64,000 bases of DNA from Agelaius tricolor. Its lineage: Eukaryota; Chordata; Aves; Passeriformes; Icteridae. Of this stretch, positions 1 through 9,662 are shown one piece after another. The notes beneath the pieces were generated by a model that had not been told where the DNA came from, searched no databases, and saw only the letters and a list, made by a program, of their open reading frames with translations. How positions within the stretch are numbered: the first letter of the stretch is position 1; each line of letters opens with the position of its first letter. Where the stretch lies: the NCBI GenBank assembly GCA_023055355.1, contig JALJCS010000034.1, forward strand, positions 4,168,001-4,232,000, given 5' to 3'. The position numbers and the translations under genes were made by a program.

Positions 1-982
1 CTGACCTGTCAATTCCCACCCAGCATTCTAGTCTGTGGGAAGTTCTGGAATTAAATCTCCATGTTCTGACAACCTTCACTGTTGTCTCCAAACAAGAGAA
101 ACACAGTAAGCCTTAGAAACTGAAACAATGTGTCATTTTATCAACATTTTGAGTGATCATTCTGAAATATTGTGGAAAATATTGCAATTTGTGGTTGAAC
201 AAGATGCTGCCTGCTACTTGCTGCACCCCTTTTATTTTTTCACTTATAATTGTCAAACACTGTTTAAAGAGAAGAAAATCAAGAAAATAAATATAATATA
301 CAATTCTACTGCACCTTTCTCTGCTTGCTCTGTACTGCTTTGGAACTAGGATGCAGAGAAAAGGAAAAAAACCTCCTTCTTTCCAGGCAACAGGGAAGCT
401 TTGCCAAAAGGTTCTTCACATCAGCAGGAATACAACATAGCCCCCAAGAAGAAAAAGAATTTAAAAATTTTTAAAGGATGCATTATTTCTGCATAAATTC
501 TACACGTTCTCCCAGTCACCTGTTCCTTCAAGGACATTGCTTTTCCTCGTACAATGTTAAGGAGGACTGTCTCCGAGCTGACAGCTGTCAGAGGAACTTA
601 AGCTGTATAAAGATTGATACCTCACTTGCCAGACAGATTTCATTACTTAGCGAGAAAAGGGGAAAAAAAAAAAAAGAGAGAGAGAAAGTAGTACGGCAAG
701 GCTCCACACAACGAACCGCTTCCCACACGCACACCGTAACTTTGAAGGAATACGAGGAGGAAAGCGCACTGGGGTATCTGAGCATAACCTGAGGGAGGGA
801 TGGAGAGGGCACCCCTCACAGGGAGCGGGAAGGGGAAGGGTCTCTCCCTCCTCACTGAGGGCAGGAAGGGTCCCTCAGGGAGGTACAGCCAGGGTCCCTC
901 AGAGACGGGGGAACGCCGGTCTCGGCGGCGGCGCTGCCCCCGCCCCGCAGCCCGGCCCAGGACCGCCCGGCCCAGCCCCGGC
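1..982 (-). other. QRFPR: QRFPR intron 1, 5' part
   Basis: This stretch lies downstream of exon 1 on the gene's strand. The part next to the exon (about 890-982) is CpG-rich and belongs to the promoter island. Further in, the base composition falls to the AT-rich background. A purine tract (13 A followed by GA repeats) lies at about 662-687. No second exon with receptor similarity is visible, so intron 1 is longer than 0.98 kb and runs off the window. Confidence 0.85.
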
Positions 983-988
983 ACCCAC
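983..988 (-). other. QRFPR: QRFPR exon 1 splice donor
   Basis: On the minus strand the exon ends ...CTCGGCG and the intron begins GTGGGT, a good 5' splice-site match. The junction leaves a phase-1 intron after the first base of a glycine codon, placed just after the NWLG motif that ends TM2 in QRFPR proteins. Reading on past the junction quickly loses receptor similarity (GCRGWAGRSW and onward), which supports a real exon end here. Confidence 0.9.
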
Positions 989-1328
989 CGCCGAGCCAGT
1001 TGGAGGAGATGTTCTGCAGCATGGTGAAGGGCACGCAGAAAAAGGCGATGAAAAGGTCGCTGAGCGCCAGGGAGCAGATGAAGATGTTGGTGACGGTCCT
1101 CATGGCTTTGCTGCGGGTCACCACGTAGAGCACCAGGCAGTTGCCGAAGAGCGCCAGGGCGAAGATGAGAACGCAGATGAGGACGAAGGCTATCTTGGTG
1201 CGCCCCGGCAGCTCCGGGATGTACACCAGCGGCTGCAGCCCGTAGAGAGCAATGAACTGCTCCCGCGTCACGTTGTTGTCCCGCAGGAGCTGCGCGAACT
1301 GCTCCGGGGTGATGTTCAGGGACCGCAT
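989..1328 (-). CDS. QRFPR: QRFPR (GPR103) exon 1, partial coding sequence
   Basis: This exon encodes the first 113 residues, plus one base of the next codon, of the pyroglutamylated RFamide peptide receptor. QRFPR is a class A G-protein-coupled receptor for QRFP/26RFa at the plasma membrane, linked to feeding and neuroendocrine control. The protein starts MRSLNITPEQF, the N-terminus typical of QRFPR. N5-I-T and N19-V-T are N-glycosylation sequons in the extracellular tail. TM1 spans about residues 46-68 with the conserved GN pair (N63). The intracellular loop 1 stretch TRSKAMRTVTN is family-typical. TM2 spans about 81-103 with the conserved aspartate D91 in LALSDL. The exon ends after NWLG in the first extracellular loop, where a GTGGGT donor follows. 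The start is fixed by an in-frame stop at 1368-1370, with no other in-frame ATG between, and by a G at -3. TM3-TM7 and the C-tail must lie on exons left of the window. Other RFamide receptors (NPFFR1/2) are less similar at the N-terminus. Confidence 0.96.
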
Positions 1329-1367
1329 GGCGCCCGCTCTGGGACCGACAACCCACCCTCCGCCGCC

Positions 1368-1394
1368 TCAGCGCCGCCGCCCGCGCTCCGCCAT
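1368..1394 (-). CDS. Upstream ORF (8 codons) in the QRFPR 5' leader
   Basis: An ATG 66 bases upstream of the QRFPR start opens a short frame, MAERGRRR, that ends at TGA at 1368-1370. Its context is GCCATGG, with G at -3 and G at +4, which is stronger than the context of the main ATG (no G at +4). It is in the same frame as QRFPR but terminates before it, so it cannot extend the receptor. If the transcription start lies above 1394 this would be a uORF able to lower translation of the receptor. The transcript start is not known from sequence, so its presence in the mRNA is inferred. Confidence 0.5.
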   Translation of the reverse strand: MAERGRRR

Positions 1395-1518
1395 GGCCAG
1401 ACCACTGCCCCTCGGGCACTCAGTGGGGCCGAACCCCGCGGTGAGGTGGCGGCGAAGAGAGCGTGAACGGGCGGGAGCGAACCGGGAGCAGACCGCGGGC
1501 AGCGGCGACTCCGCCCGC

Positions 1519-1550
1519 GGCCGCGGCGGGCGGGGGCGGCAGCCAATCAG
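1519..1550. promoter_or_regulatory. GC-box and CCAAT-box cluster
   Basis: A run of GC-box-like motifs (GGGCGGGGGCGG, about 1528-1539) is followed directly by a CCAAT box in the extended context AGCCAATCAG (1541-1550). The cluster lies about 210 bases upstream of the QRFPR ATG, a reasonable place for its core promoter. The CCAAT motif reads on the plus strand, so it could serve a divergent transcript as well. No TATA box is evident, as usual for CpG-island promoters. Confidence 0.5.
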
Positions 1551-1653
1551 CGCGCGGTGCGCGCCCGCCCCGGCCCCAGCGCTATGGAGCCGGACGGGCG
1601 CGAGGCGGCTGCTGTGAGGGGGGAGCGCGCGGGGAAGCCCTCAGATCGCCGCC

Positions 1654-2060
1654 CCTCACAGCAGCGCCGGTCGCCCACAAACCCCTCACAGCGCTGGGAC
1701 CCCCCCCTCACAGCAGCGCCGCTCGCCCACAAACCCCTCACAGCGCTGGGACACCCCCTCACAGCAGCGCCGCTCCCCCACAACCCCTCACGGCGCTGGG
1801 ACCCCCCCTCACAGCAGCGCCGCTCCCCCACAACCCCTCACGGCGCTGGGAGCCGCCCCTCAAAGCGCTGGGACTCCTTCACAACCTCCCCTCACGGCGC
1901 TGGGACCCCTCTCAGAGCTGCCGCCCTCACAGCCCCTCACACTCCTGCCCCTCACCGCGCTGGGCCCCCCAACTCCCACTGCACTGGGACCCCCTCAGAG
2001 CTGCCCCTCACATCGCTGCCCGCCTCACGGCGCTGGGACCCCCTCACAGCATTGCATCCC
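1654..2060. repeat. GC-rich minisatellite, 50-52 bp units
   Basis: Units begin with CCTCACAGCAGCGCC at about 1654, 1706, 1757 and 1807, giving periods of 52, 51 and 50 bp. Each contains a second half-unit of the form CCTCAC(A/G)GCGCTGGGAC. After about 1857 the array decays into shorter irregular copies (CTCACGGCGCTGGGAC and relatives) until about 2060. The repeat is stop-poor on several frames of both strands, producing long but spurious reading frames. It lies directly upstream of the QRFPR promoter, where length variation could affect expression. Confidence 0.87.
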
Positions 2061-2090
2061 ACTCACTGGTGCCTCCCCAGCCCAGGCTCA

Positions 2091-2107
2091 CCATGCTCAA
2101 GGTGAGT
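2091..2107 (+). other. Candidate divergent splice donor next to a Kozak ATG
   Basis: At the right edge of the CpG island the plus strand reads CACCATG, two further codons (CTC AAG), then GTGAGT. AAG|GTGAGT is a strong 5' splice-site consensus with the cut after 2101. A second good donor, TAG|GTAAGG, occurs with the cut after 2491. These could belong to a divergent non-coding or poorly conserved transcript from the QRFPR island. No conserved protein is recognisable in the possible exon and I cannot identify an acceptor, so this is only a candidate. Confidence 0.3.
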
Positions 2108-5100
2108 GCTGAAACTCCCAAATCAGCCTCTCCTCGCTTTCGGATCAGACTGAGGGGGAAACGAAAGAGAGGATGCTGTGGGGAACATGGCCTCCTGCGT
2201 GAGGGGAGGCTCATGGCACCCACAGCAGGTCAGGTTGGTGCTGATTCATGCCCATCCCAAACAAAACAGCACAGGGATTTTGACCTGCCGTGCCAGCCTC
2301 CTTTGTGCCAACGCCACTCCCAAAAAACTCAAAACAGCTCCCCCAAAGCTCAAAAAGAAGAGTCGTTTTCTGCACTTCACTGGGAGGACAGGAGGCTCCT
2401 GAAGACCCCTTTCCCAGCACGACAACCACTCTCGGCAGGGGAGATGTGACCAGATTCCATCCCACACAACTTGGCTGGCAAGGATATGTAGGTAAGGCCA
2501 TGAAGGCTAGTAAGGTGCACTCAGCTAAGTGACTGCAAAAAAAAAAAAAAAGAAAAGCTCCTGCAGTTTAAATATGAATAATGATAATTGTTATGAATAA
2601 TAATAGTTCACGTCTAACAGAGGGACCAAGTTGAAAATATGCATTGATTTCTTTTCCAGCTTAATTTAAATTGTCTAGTACAGCTTTCTCACTATCACAG
2701 GTAATATCCCCTTTGTAAGATAGTACATTGAATAGCAACAATTTGCTTTAATCAGTCACATAAAAAATTATCCAAAGTACCCGGAGAAGGCAATAACAAT
2801 ATGAGAGCCTGTCTGGCAACACTTTCCACCCTCACAGAAATAGATGTTTCATAGGGAAACCACATCACCAAGGAGAATGCTGCAAAATTACCTTTTGTAT
2901 AAAAAGGATGCTCCATGGCCTGGGTACATAATTTTACCTGTACAAGTGAGCCTCTAGAAAAGAATGAAGAAAAGCCTAGCAAAAACTGTTTTTTTACAGT
3001 TTCTGGGTTGCCAAGGAAAATTGGAGAAGGAAGATTTCACCACCAATTCATTTTCAGCAAAATAAATATGCTCAACAATACCAAAGGTATTCTGGGTCAT
3101 CTTTGAAAAAAAAAAGAAATTCTGTTAAGTGGAACTCAATGGAGAGAAGTTCCAATGCCTGCACTAACCTGTGCTGCTTCAGTCCTCCACGTGCTGACAA
3201 CCCTCTACTCTCTTAAGGTGTAGGTCCATGGCAGAGACTGTCATTATTATCCCATGGTGAGAGGAGATGTCACTTTGCTTGGGTGCAGCATTGCTGTGCG
3301 TTTTCCTCTTGAGACCAGTGCCATCAGGGTCCCTCTCTGACAGGCTTTCTAAGCCTTGTTCCGGAAAGAAATGCTCATTAGACTGACTTAGATACTGACA
3401 GCCTCTTGCACATTTCCTTAGGCTTGCCTTCTTGGCTGGAAAACTTGGTCTTTTATTCCCATCATGATCCTGCTGGGCTTATGCTCTGTATCACACAGAG
3501 AGTCTTGCCTTGAAATCAATTTTCCCAGCACCTTCCCTTGAACTATCCATTAACTACACCAGGTACAGCCTGAAGCCACTTTCATGTCCTCTGTTCACAC
3601 ATCCTTCCCTGTACCTCTCTTTCCTTTCCCTCTTCACTTTGTGCTGGTAACAGAACCCTCATTTAGGAGCTTTTCTATTAGCACAAGCCAGATTTCATTC
3701 CTGTCAGAGAACAGGGCCAAACCTGGAGGCCAGTCTGTCATCCTGGACTGCAAGTGTTGTGCTGTTCATGGTAAAAAGCACCCAAGTGTGTCAGGAACAA
3801 ATAAATGGGAATAAGCTCTCACATAAATACTGCAGATACAGCCTGAGTTTATGCTTAGCATGGACATTAGTTTTTTCATATAGCCTTGTTTTATTACTAT
3901 GATTGCTCATTACAAGTAATCAAACAGCATTAAAAATGAACAAGATCTGAATGGTTATGCCACAGAACATAAACAAATTTTGAAGCTGTAGGCAATGGAA
4001 GGGTGCCATTGCATCTAGTGCAGGTTTAGGATTTTTTGCAGCCAAAGAAAGGCACAATGCAGATAGATCATTTTACAGCTAACTTTTCTTGTTAGTACTT
4101 ACCTACATGGAGAAGATAAAAGTAGGATTTACACAAACTTTCATTTTCTTTCAGCATTATCCATCCTCTTAGCTGAAATAATAAGAGCAGAGACATCACA
4201 CAGGTTGTAGGGCAAATCACTGGTAACTGTATTTCCCTGCTTCTTGACTTGAATTAAATTGTATTTGGAGTTAAAAGGGTTGAGTTACAAGAGGTGACCT
4301 CATCTCAAACCTGTTGAAATTACTGAAATGACTTCTCTGCTTCCTTGGGCTACAAGTAATTGGCAGGTGGTGGCTGTTTGTTGCAGCCACAAAGCAGAGC
4401 TGTGTGGGGCTGCCCTGACTCTCCCCACACGCTGGAATCACCAGCCATGGAAAAATGTTTTGTCCAGAACTGGAAAGAGAGGCTGTGTAAGTCTTCTTAA
4501 CCAAAAAGGGATAAAACTGCTTTGTCAAACAAAAGGGGTTCTTTTTCCCTAGGTGAAGCTCCTAAATCAAAGATCTGAGCAACTTCCCTGCTTCCTTGCT
4601 CACCAAAATACGTATATACACACACACCTTGATTTGTCCTGCATGACTGCTTTCACATTTTAATGATGATATTTCCAAATTCTTGTCAGCAACCTCCAAA
4701 TGCACTTCTGGTACCATTGAAGTCTGTGGAGTGCTGGTATTTGTAACAACGGGACACGGGTCATACCCTTACATAATCTGCAATAACAAATTAATCTCTG
4801 CTCTAAATTTTCATTAGCCTGTACATGATAATAATAAATTACAAACACTGTTCTGTTCCTTTGACAATTATTTATTAAATTGATGCATTTATAAATATAA
4901 AACAGGGTTGGAAAAAGCCCAAAATCTTCTAGTAAATAATTGATTATAAGGAAACAATGCATTTCTCATTATTCTTAACTGAAAAAAAAATAAGCCTCCT
5001 ACTAATTAACTGACTAGAAATATTTTACTTCTGTGTCTAGAATCCCAGTGGAAACAACTTGCAATTTTAACAGAGCTCAAATCTTGGATAATTCTCCTTT

Positions 5101-5205
5101 GGCTTCAGAAGGATTCAAAGTATATTCTTTGGTCACAAACTGACAGGCTGGTAAGCACAGAAAGGTGTGAAATGTGTGTTGTACCAGGTTGCACTTCTGT
5201 CAGAA
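2108..5205. other. Intergenic sequence, no gene recognised
   Basis: The first 400 bases are moderately GC-rich, outside the island proper, and contain the second candidate donor at 2491/2492. A run of 15 A lies at 2537-2551. The rest is AT-rich with scattered short frames, none resembling a known protein. A short CA stretch occurs at about 4618-4627. I see no identifiable transposon in this part. Confidence 0.7.
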
Positions 5206-5211
5206 CCACTC

Positions 5212-5600
5212 TGTGACGGTGCTCACACACAGGGGTTTTCAGCTGAGGGAAGAGACGAGAAGGTTGACTCTATGTTCAGAAGGCTTGATTTACTGTTTTA
5301 TGATATATATTACATTAAAACTATAGTAAAAAGAATAGAAAAGTTCCATCTCAGAAGGCTAGCTAAGCTAAGAAGAGAAAGGAATGAAAACAAAGGTCTG
5401 TAGCTCAGACAGAGAGAGAGAGCCAGCTCTGCCGTGACTGGTTCACTGATTCCAAACATCCACATGAGACCAATCATGGATCCACCTGTTGATTCCACAG
5501 CAGCAGATAACCATTGTCTACATTTTGTTTCTGAGGCCTCTCAGCTTCTCAGAAGGAAAAATCCTGAGAAAAAGATTTTCATAAAAAAATGTCTGCGACA
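5212..5600 (-). mobile_element. Solo LTR of an endogenous retrovirus, family A copy 1
   Basis: A 389-bp element with TG...CA ends is bounded by a perfect 6-bp target-site duplication, CCACTC, at 5206-5211 and 5601-5606. It is homologous along its length to the element at 30481-30864. A 6-bp duplication is typical of ERVK-like (class II) integration. Orientation is inferred as minus. On that strand a TTTA(C)TATAGTTTTAATGTA-type motif (5311-5330) precedes a U5-like AGCCTTCTGAACATAGAGTC segment (5265-5284), matching the order in the LTR at 9310-9662. No internal gag/pol/env sequence flanks it, so it is a solo LTR left by recombination. Passerine affiliation is from memory of repeat families. Confidence 0.92.
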
Positions 5601-5606
5601 CCACTC

Positions 5607-8600
5607 ATTGCTTTGTGCCACCATGTGCTAATTTGTTTTTTGCCTATGTAATTTATCTGCATGACACTTCCTTCTCATTCAGAAGACACTGGATTTTCTG
5701 CAGACTGAAAAATCCTGTTAGTCAGTGAGGCACCTTTTCTCTTACAGAGAGGAAAGAAGCTGTACTTGCACTCTGTTTCCCTTCCAACAGCACGCAAAGA
5801 GATCCATGTCTGGCAGCTGTGAAAAAAGGGTGACAACAACAAATGTGCCTTCACAGTTTTGCATCAGTTTTGACAACTGAGCATGAAGTTTGTACAAACT
5901 GTGAACAGCAGACATTTGGAACTCTGACAAAGCACATACTTACTGCATAATCCTAAACCAGAAATTTTAAAACATATTTTCTCCCCTTCCAAATCTCTAC
6001 TCATGCTCTCTAGTTCAGGCAAACAGATAGTAGAACTAAAAAAGAACCCCTTTTCTCCTCCTCTTTCCTTCTCTTGACACATCAAAATACTTTGGAAGAG
6101 ACAATTCAGATCCATGGTACCAACTTCTAATCAGCCACTGCAACTAATGATTAGTAACCCTTCCTGGCCTTGGATCCTTTGGTAGATACCTCGGGGATGA
6201 ACTCCCCTCTAACCCAGATCAGTACCACAGCTTCTAGGATGACTGTCTAAAGGAAAGGAACAGCTTACCATCATCATTAGGTAATTGTGGATTAAGTCAG
6301 AAATACAGTGGCTCTTAAAATTGTCAAAACAGCCTCTGAAACACAAATTTAGATAAAGCATTTACTGGTGTTGAGCACACATGTTTGGAGAGAGCACTGA
6401 GGCCAAAACTTCAACTTGAGATTTATATGCTTTTATACACTTACCCATACTGTAAATTAACTTGGAAAAGAGAAAACACTAATTGGGCTAGAATCTTACT
6501 TGCTATCTAAGGATAAAGCTCAAAGTTGCTCTTACCAGCGTATACTTAATTTTGGCTATTCTCTCATCTTCATGCATCGTTTACTTTCCATCACTTGTGG
6601 AGACAGGCAGCTTCCACAAAGCAGTATTTATGAAGAGAAGCACCAATCCCTAAAGCAGAGTAGCACACAGTTGCAAAGTATGTTGGAGTGGCTGAACAGA
6701 AAATAAATTTTGTTGACTTTAGCACATCGGCGTAACGCCTAATGTTTTGTCTCCCACTGTGTGGCTGTGCTGATAAACACTGCTGGCTGCTCATCTTTCT
6801 CCTTGTGAAGCCTCGTGTCTCTGCACCTCCAGATTTAGGGATCCCCACCGAGCTTTATCACCCAGCCCCTTCCATCAGTGATATTAACACACAGTACGTA
6901 ATGCACAGTACGTGCATGGCAGGGTGGAGGACACAAACCTCCCAGCCCCATAGAGCTTGCTGGTCATACTTGATACAGCAATTAAACACCAAAGAACTGC
7001 ATGCATGAGCTGGTCCTTGTTTAAGCCTGGGAAGCCCAGCCTCAGCAGGCTGCAGGTACTCCAACAATTCCCTGTGGGAGCCTGCCACTGTGACACCTGT
7101 GAAGATCTAACCCAGACTCACTTGATGTCTTAGAGACAAAGTAGCCACTCAGTCCAGTGCAGACTCTTACTCACCCCAGACTTGGCTGCTCAGGCTGTTC
7201 TGACATTATTTGATTTACAGTTTCTATCCCAAATTGTATAGTTGGCATGGACACTGGTTCATTGAGCAAGAGACTTTTTAAATCACCTTGAGAAACTGTT
7301 CTTTCCCTCAAAAGGAGTCCATTTCTCATAGCTCCTGGTGCATGTGACACTTACCTCCACTTACTTTTACCACACCTTCTGACAGCCTTCTCTAGGGCTT
7401 GTTCCTTGGGTTTTCTTCCAACTGCAAAGAATACTTTTTTAAACAGAGTCTGTGCTAGACTAGGATTTATTCTTTTAGACACTTTGATTCCTGCTATTTG
7501 TCATCTCAACAATGTTTAGTGAACTTGTGGAATCAAAAATAAGCTGCAGCAAGCACAATGCTCAAAGCAAGTCATTTCATGTACTAGCTTTTTGGATTTT
7601 CCTTCCTTTTCTCCCCAACTCCCTTTCCTCATGCAAATGAAGCAAAATAAGAAAAAAACGACATATGTTATATAAAATATTTAACTTGTGAGGATTTGGG
7701 GTTTTTTTGAAGAGTGAGTTTAATTTAAAAAAATTAGCTAGTCATGATGTGCAAGTAGCATTTGATATACATGGCAAAATACTAAGTTGTAAATTGATTG
7801 GATTTTTAAGTTCCTTCCTTGTGCTGAGCAGCAGTTCCTCCATCCTCAATTCACTCCTTTTTTTCATTTCCATAGACAATTCCAATAGGTATTCTCTTTT
7901 ATCCACACACAGAGAAAACCAGCTATTTTTTGCCACCAGTTATCAACTGCCACAGTTTGCCTAGATATGAAATTAAATTTCCTCATCTTCTGATTTAATA
8001 CCAAAGTCTACATCTGGCCCAGTCCCTTTTGTTAGGAATAATCAAGTCCCACAGGAAGCAGTATTCTCCCTGGCCAGCCACAAATCTATTTCTGTTCTCA
8101 GAGCATCAGGGGACAATGGCAACAGCACCATGCTGCAAATATCCTCACTCCTTGCAGCCCTTGTGCCATTTTCCTTTCTTTCAATGATTTCCAGATGACT
8201 TGAACCCAAAAATCAGCTCTAAACCTCCTATAAATCTCATTTGCACTTAGAGCAAAAGGTTTGCAAGAGCAACTCCTTTCATCTAAAATCTTTCAGCTCC
8301 AAATATATTAGCAAGTGTGAATACCTCTTGCTTGTTCTGTCACTTTAGGTAACCATTTTTGTAGCAAATTTAAGACTTGGGTTGACTGTCACACAAAGCC
8401 TTACCTAATTGTAAAAAGCCAATTACCTGGCACAGCTTTTAGCTGTTGCCATTCTATTTATCTTGCACTGGAATTAATTCTCCATCTAAGAGCAGAGTCA
8501 GTCATCTCCAAATTTTCATTCAAGAAATAAAATATAACAGTAATTTCATTTTCTGCTAGTCCAATTCTCATTTTCTTCCTTTCTATTTGATGCTAATACC

Positions 8601-9303
8601 AAGCTTTGTCATTTGCAAAATATGGTGCTAAGTATCTGTACTGCAGTGACCTGGATCTTTTGCATCTCAAGCAGAGACCTACTTAGCATAAACAAACTGA
8701 TTCAGTTCTAGATGTCAACTTAAAATTGAGGGAGTCTTTGGCTCTAAGCCTCCTCAGGGACATGCAAAATATGGTGTTAGAGGGATTGAAAAAGAGAAGC
8801 TGCACTTACAAGAACTGTTATTAGCATTTTAAATTTAGGTTACCATTGTGATTTGGAGTATTATTAAAATACTGTGATATGAACATTATCATAGTGCAGT
8901 GCTCTCAATTTTAAATGTTTCTATTTCTAATCATGAATTTCACATTGTCAAGTAGAGAGTTCAGCTATTTTCACCTCTAATGACTGTGTGCCAGAATTTC
9001 AGTCTCTCATTTTCACGTATCAAATACACCTTGGGGTAGGTTCTTTTCTAAAGAATATAATGCTGCAGTTCCATATGTCAGATATTCAGTGATATAAACG
9101 ACCCTGAATTATTTCTGAAAGAGACATCCCTGTTAGCAAATATACTTTAAAAGGTGAAATGAGCTCATTAAACTTCCGTAAGCAAGACAGCAGAATCTTA
9201 CCTTCTGGCCAAGTGAAGACATTGATCCACCAATAATCTTTTGAAAAGTTCACCAGAAGAGCCTGAGATCTGCAGGAGAGTTCAGCAAAGTTCACTGCTG
9301 GCA
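5607..9303. other. Intergenic sequence, no gene recognised
   Basis: This is AT-rich, largely unique-looking sequence. The possible reading frames are all under about 90 codons and resemble no family I know. No clear transposon, tandem repeat or RNA gene stands out. Confidence 0.7.
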
Positions 9304-9309
9304 ATTTTG

Positions 9310-9662
9310 TGTGGTATTCACATTCTCTGAACAGCGAGAGACATAATTCTCTCTCCCAGGATTTCTCCTGGGAAACAAATCTTATCTCTACATGCTGCTC
9401 CTGTAGTTTGGCACATGTGGAATGTGTTATGGAGATTGTTTATCAAGAGTGATTTGTTAATTGGAGTCTGGTGATGGTTGTTTGGATTGATTGGCCAATT
9501 GACTGTCTCCAGACAGTCACAGCTTTTTCTTTAGTACCTCTTTAGTGTAGTTTTAATATAGTATTAGTGTAATATAACATAGCTTATAAAGCAATTGTTC
9601 AGCCTTCTGAATCATAGAGTCAGAGCACATAATTCCCTGGCTAGGGGCTCCTTGCATCGATA
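9310..9662 (+). mobile_element. Degenerate solo LTR related to family A
   Basis: This 353-bp segment has the layout of an avian ERV LTR in plus orientation. It starts TGTGG and carries a GGCCAATT CCAAT motif (9493-9500). Next come TTTAGTGTAGTTTTAATATA (9541-9560), a TATAAAG motif near 9586 that may serve as polyadenylation signal, and CAGCCTTCTGAATCATAGAGTC-like U5 sequence (9600-9621). These motifs match, in order, those on the minus strand of the LTRs at 5212 and 30481. The 3' end appears mutated (GATA instead of GACA). Flanking hexamers ATTTTG (9304-9309) and ATTTCA (9663-9668) match at four of six positions, consistent with an old decayed target duplication. An 18-bp palindrome GACTGTCT-CC-AGACAGTC lies at 9501-9518. 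Confidence 0.72.

Larger units (their letters stand above)
895..2060. promoter_or_regulatory. CpG island over QRFPR exon 1 and promoter
   Basis: Base composition changes sharply from AT-rich flanks to very GC-rich DNA with frequent CpG across this interval. It covers the coding exon, its leader and the upstream minisatellite. CpG islands of this kind mark vertebrate promoters and are often transcribed in both directions. The boundaries were judged by eye, not computed. Confidence 0.85.

Noticed and set aside
643..1419. 258-codon open frame on the minus strand over QRFPR exon 1
   Set aside because: It is the shadow of the true receptor frame in GC-rich DNA. The frame at 989-1328 matches QRFPR and this one matches nothing.
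1463..2449. 328-codon open frame on the plus strand, plus overlapping 182- and 94-codon frames
   Set aside because: The translated sequence is low-complexity (SQRWDPPLTAAP-type repeats) produced by the GC minisatellite. There is no conserved domain, and frames are open on both strands.
2537..2551. A15 tract as the tail of a processed pseudogene or retrogene
   Set aside because: No AATAAA lies in the preceding bases, and no recognisable mRNA-like sequence or flanking target duplication is present.
5167..5403. 78-codon frame overlapping the first solo LTR
   Set aside because: It starts in flanking DNA and runs into the LTR. It has no retroviral gag, pol or env similarity.
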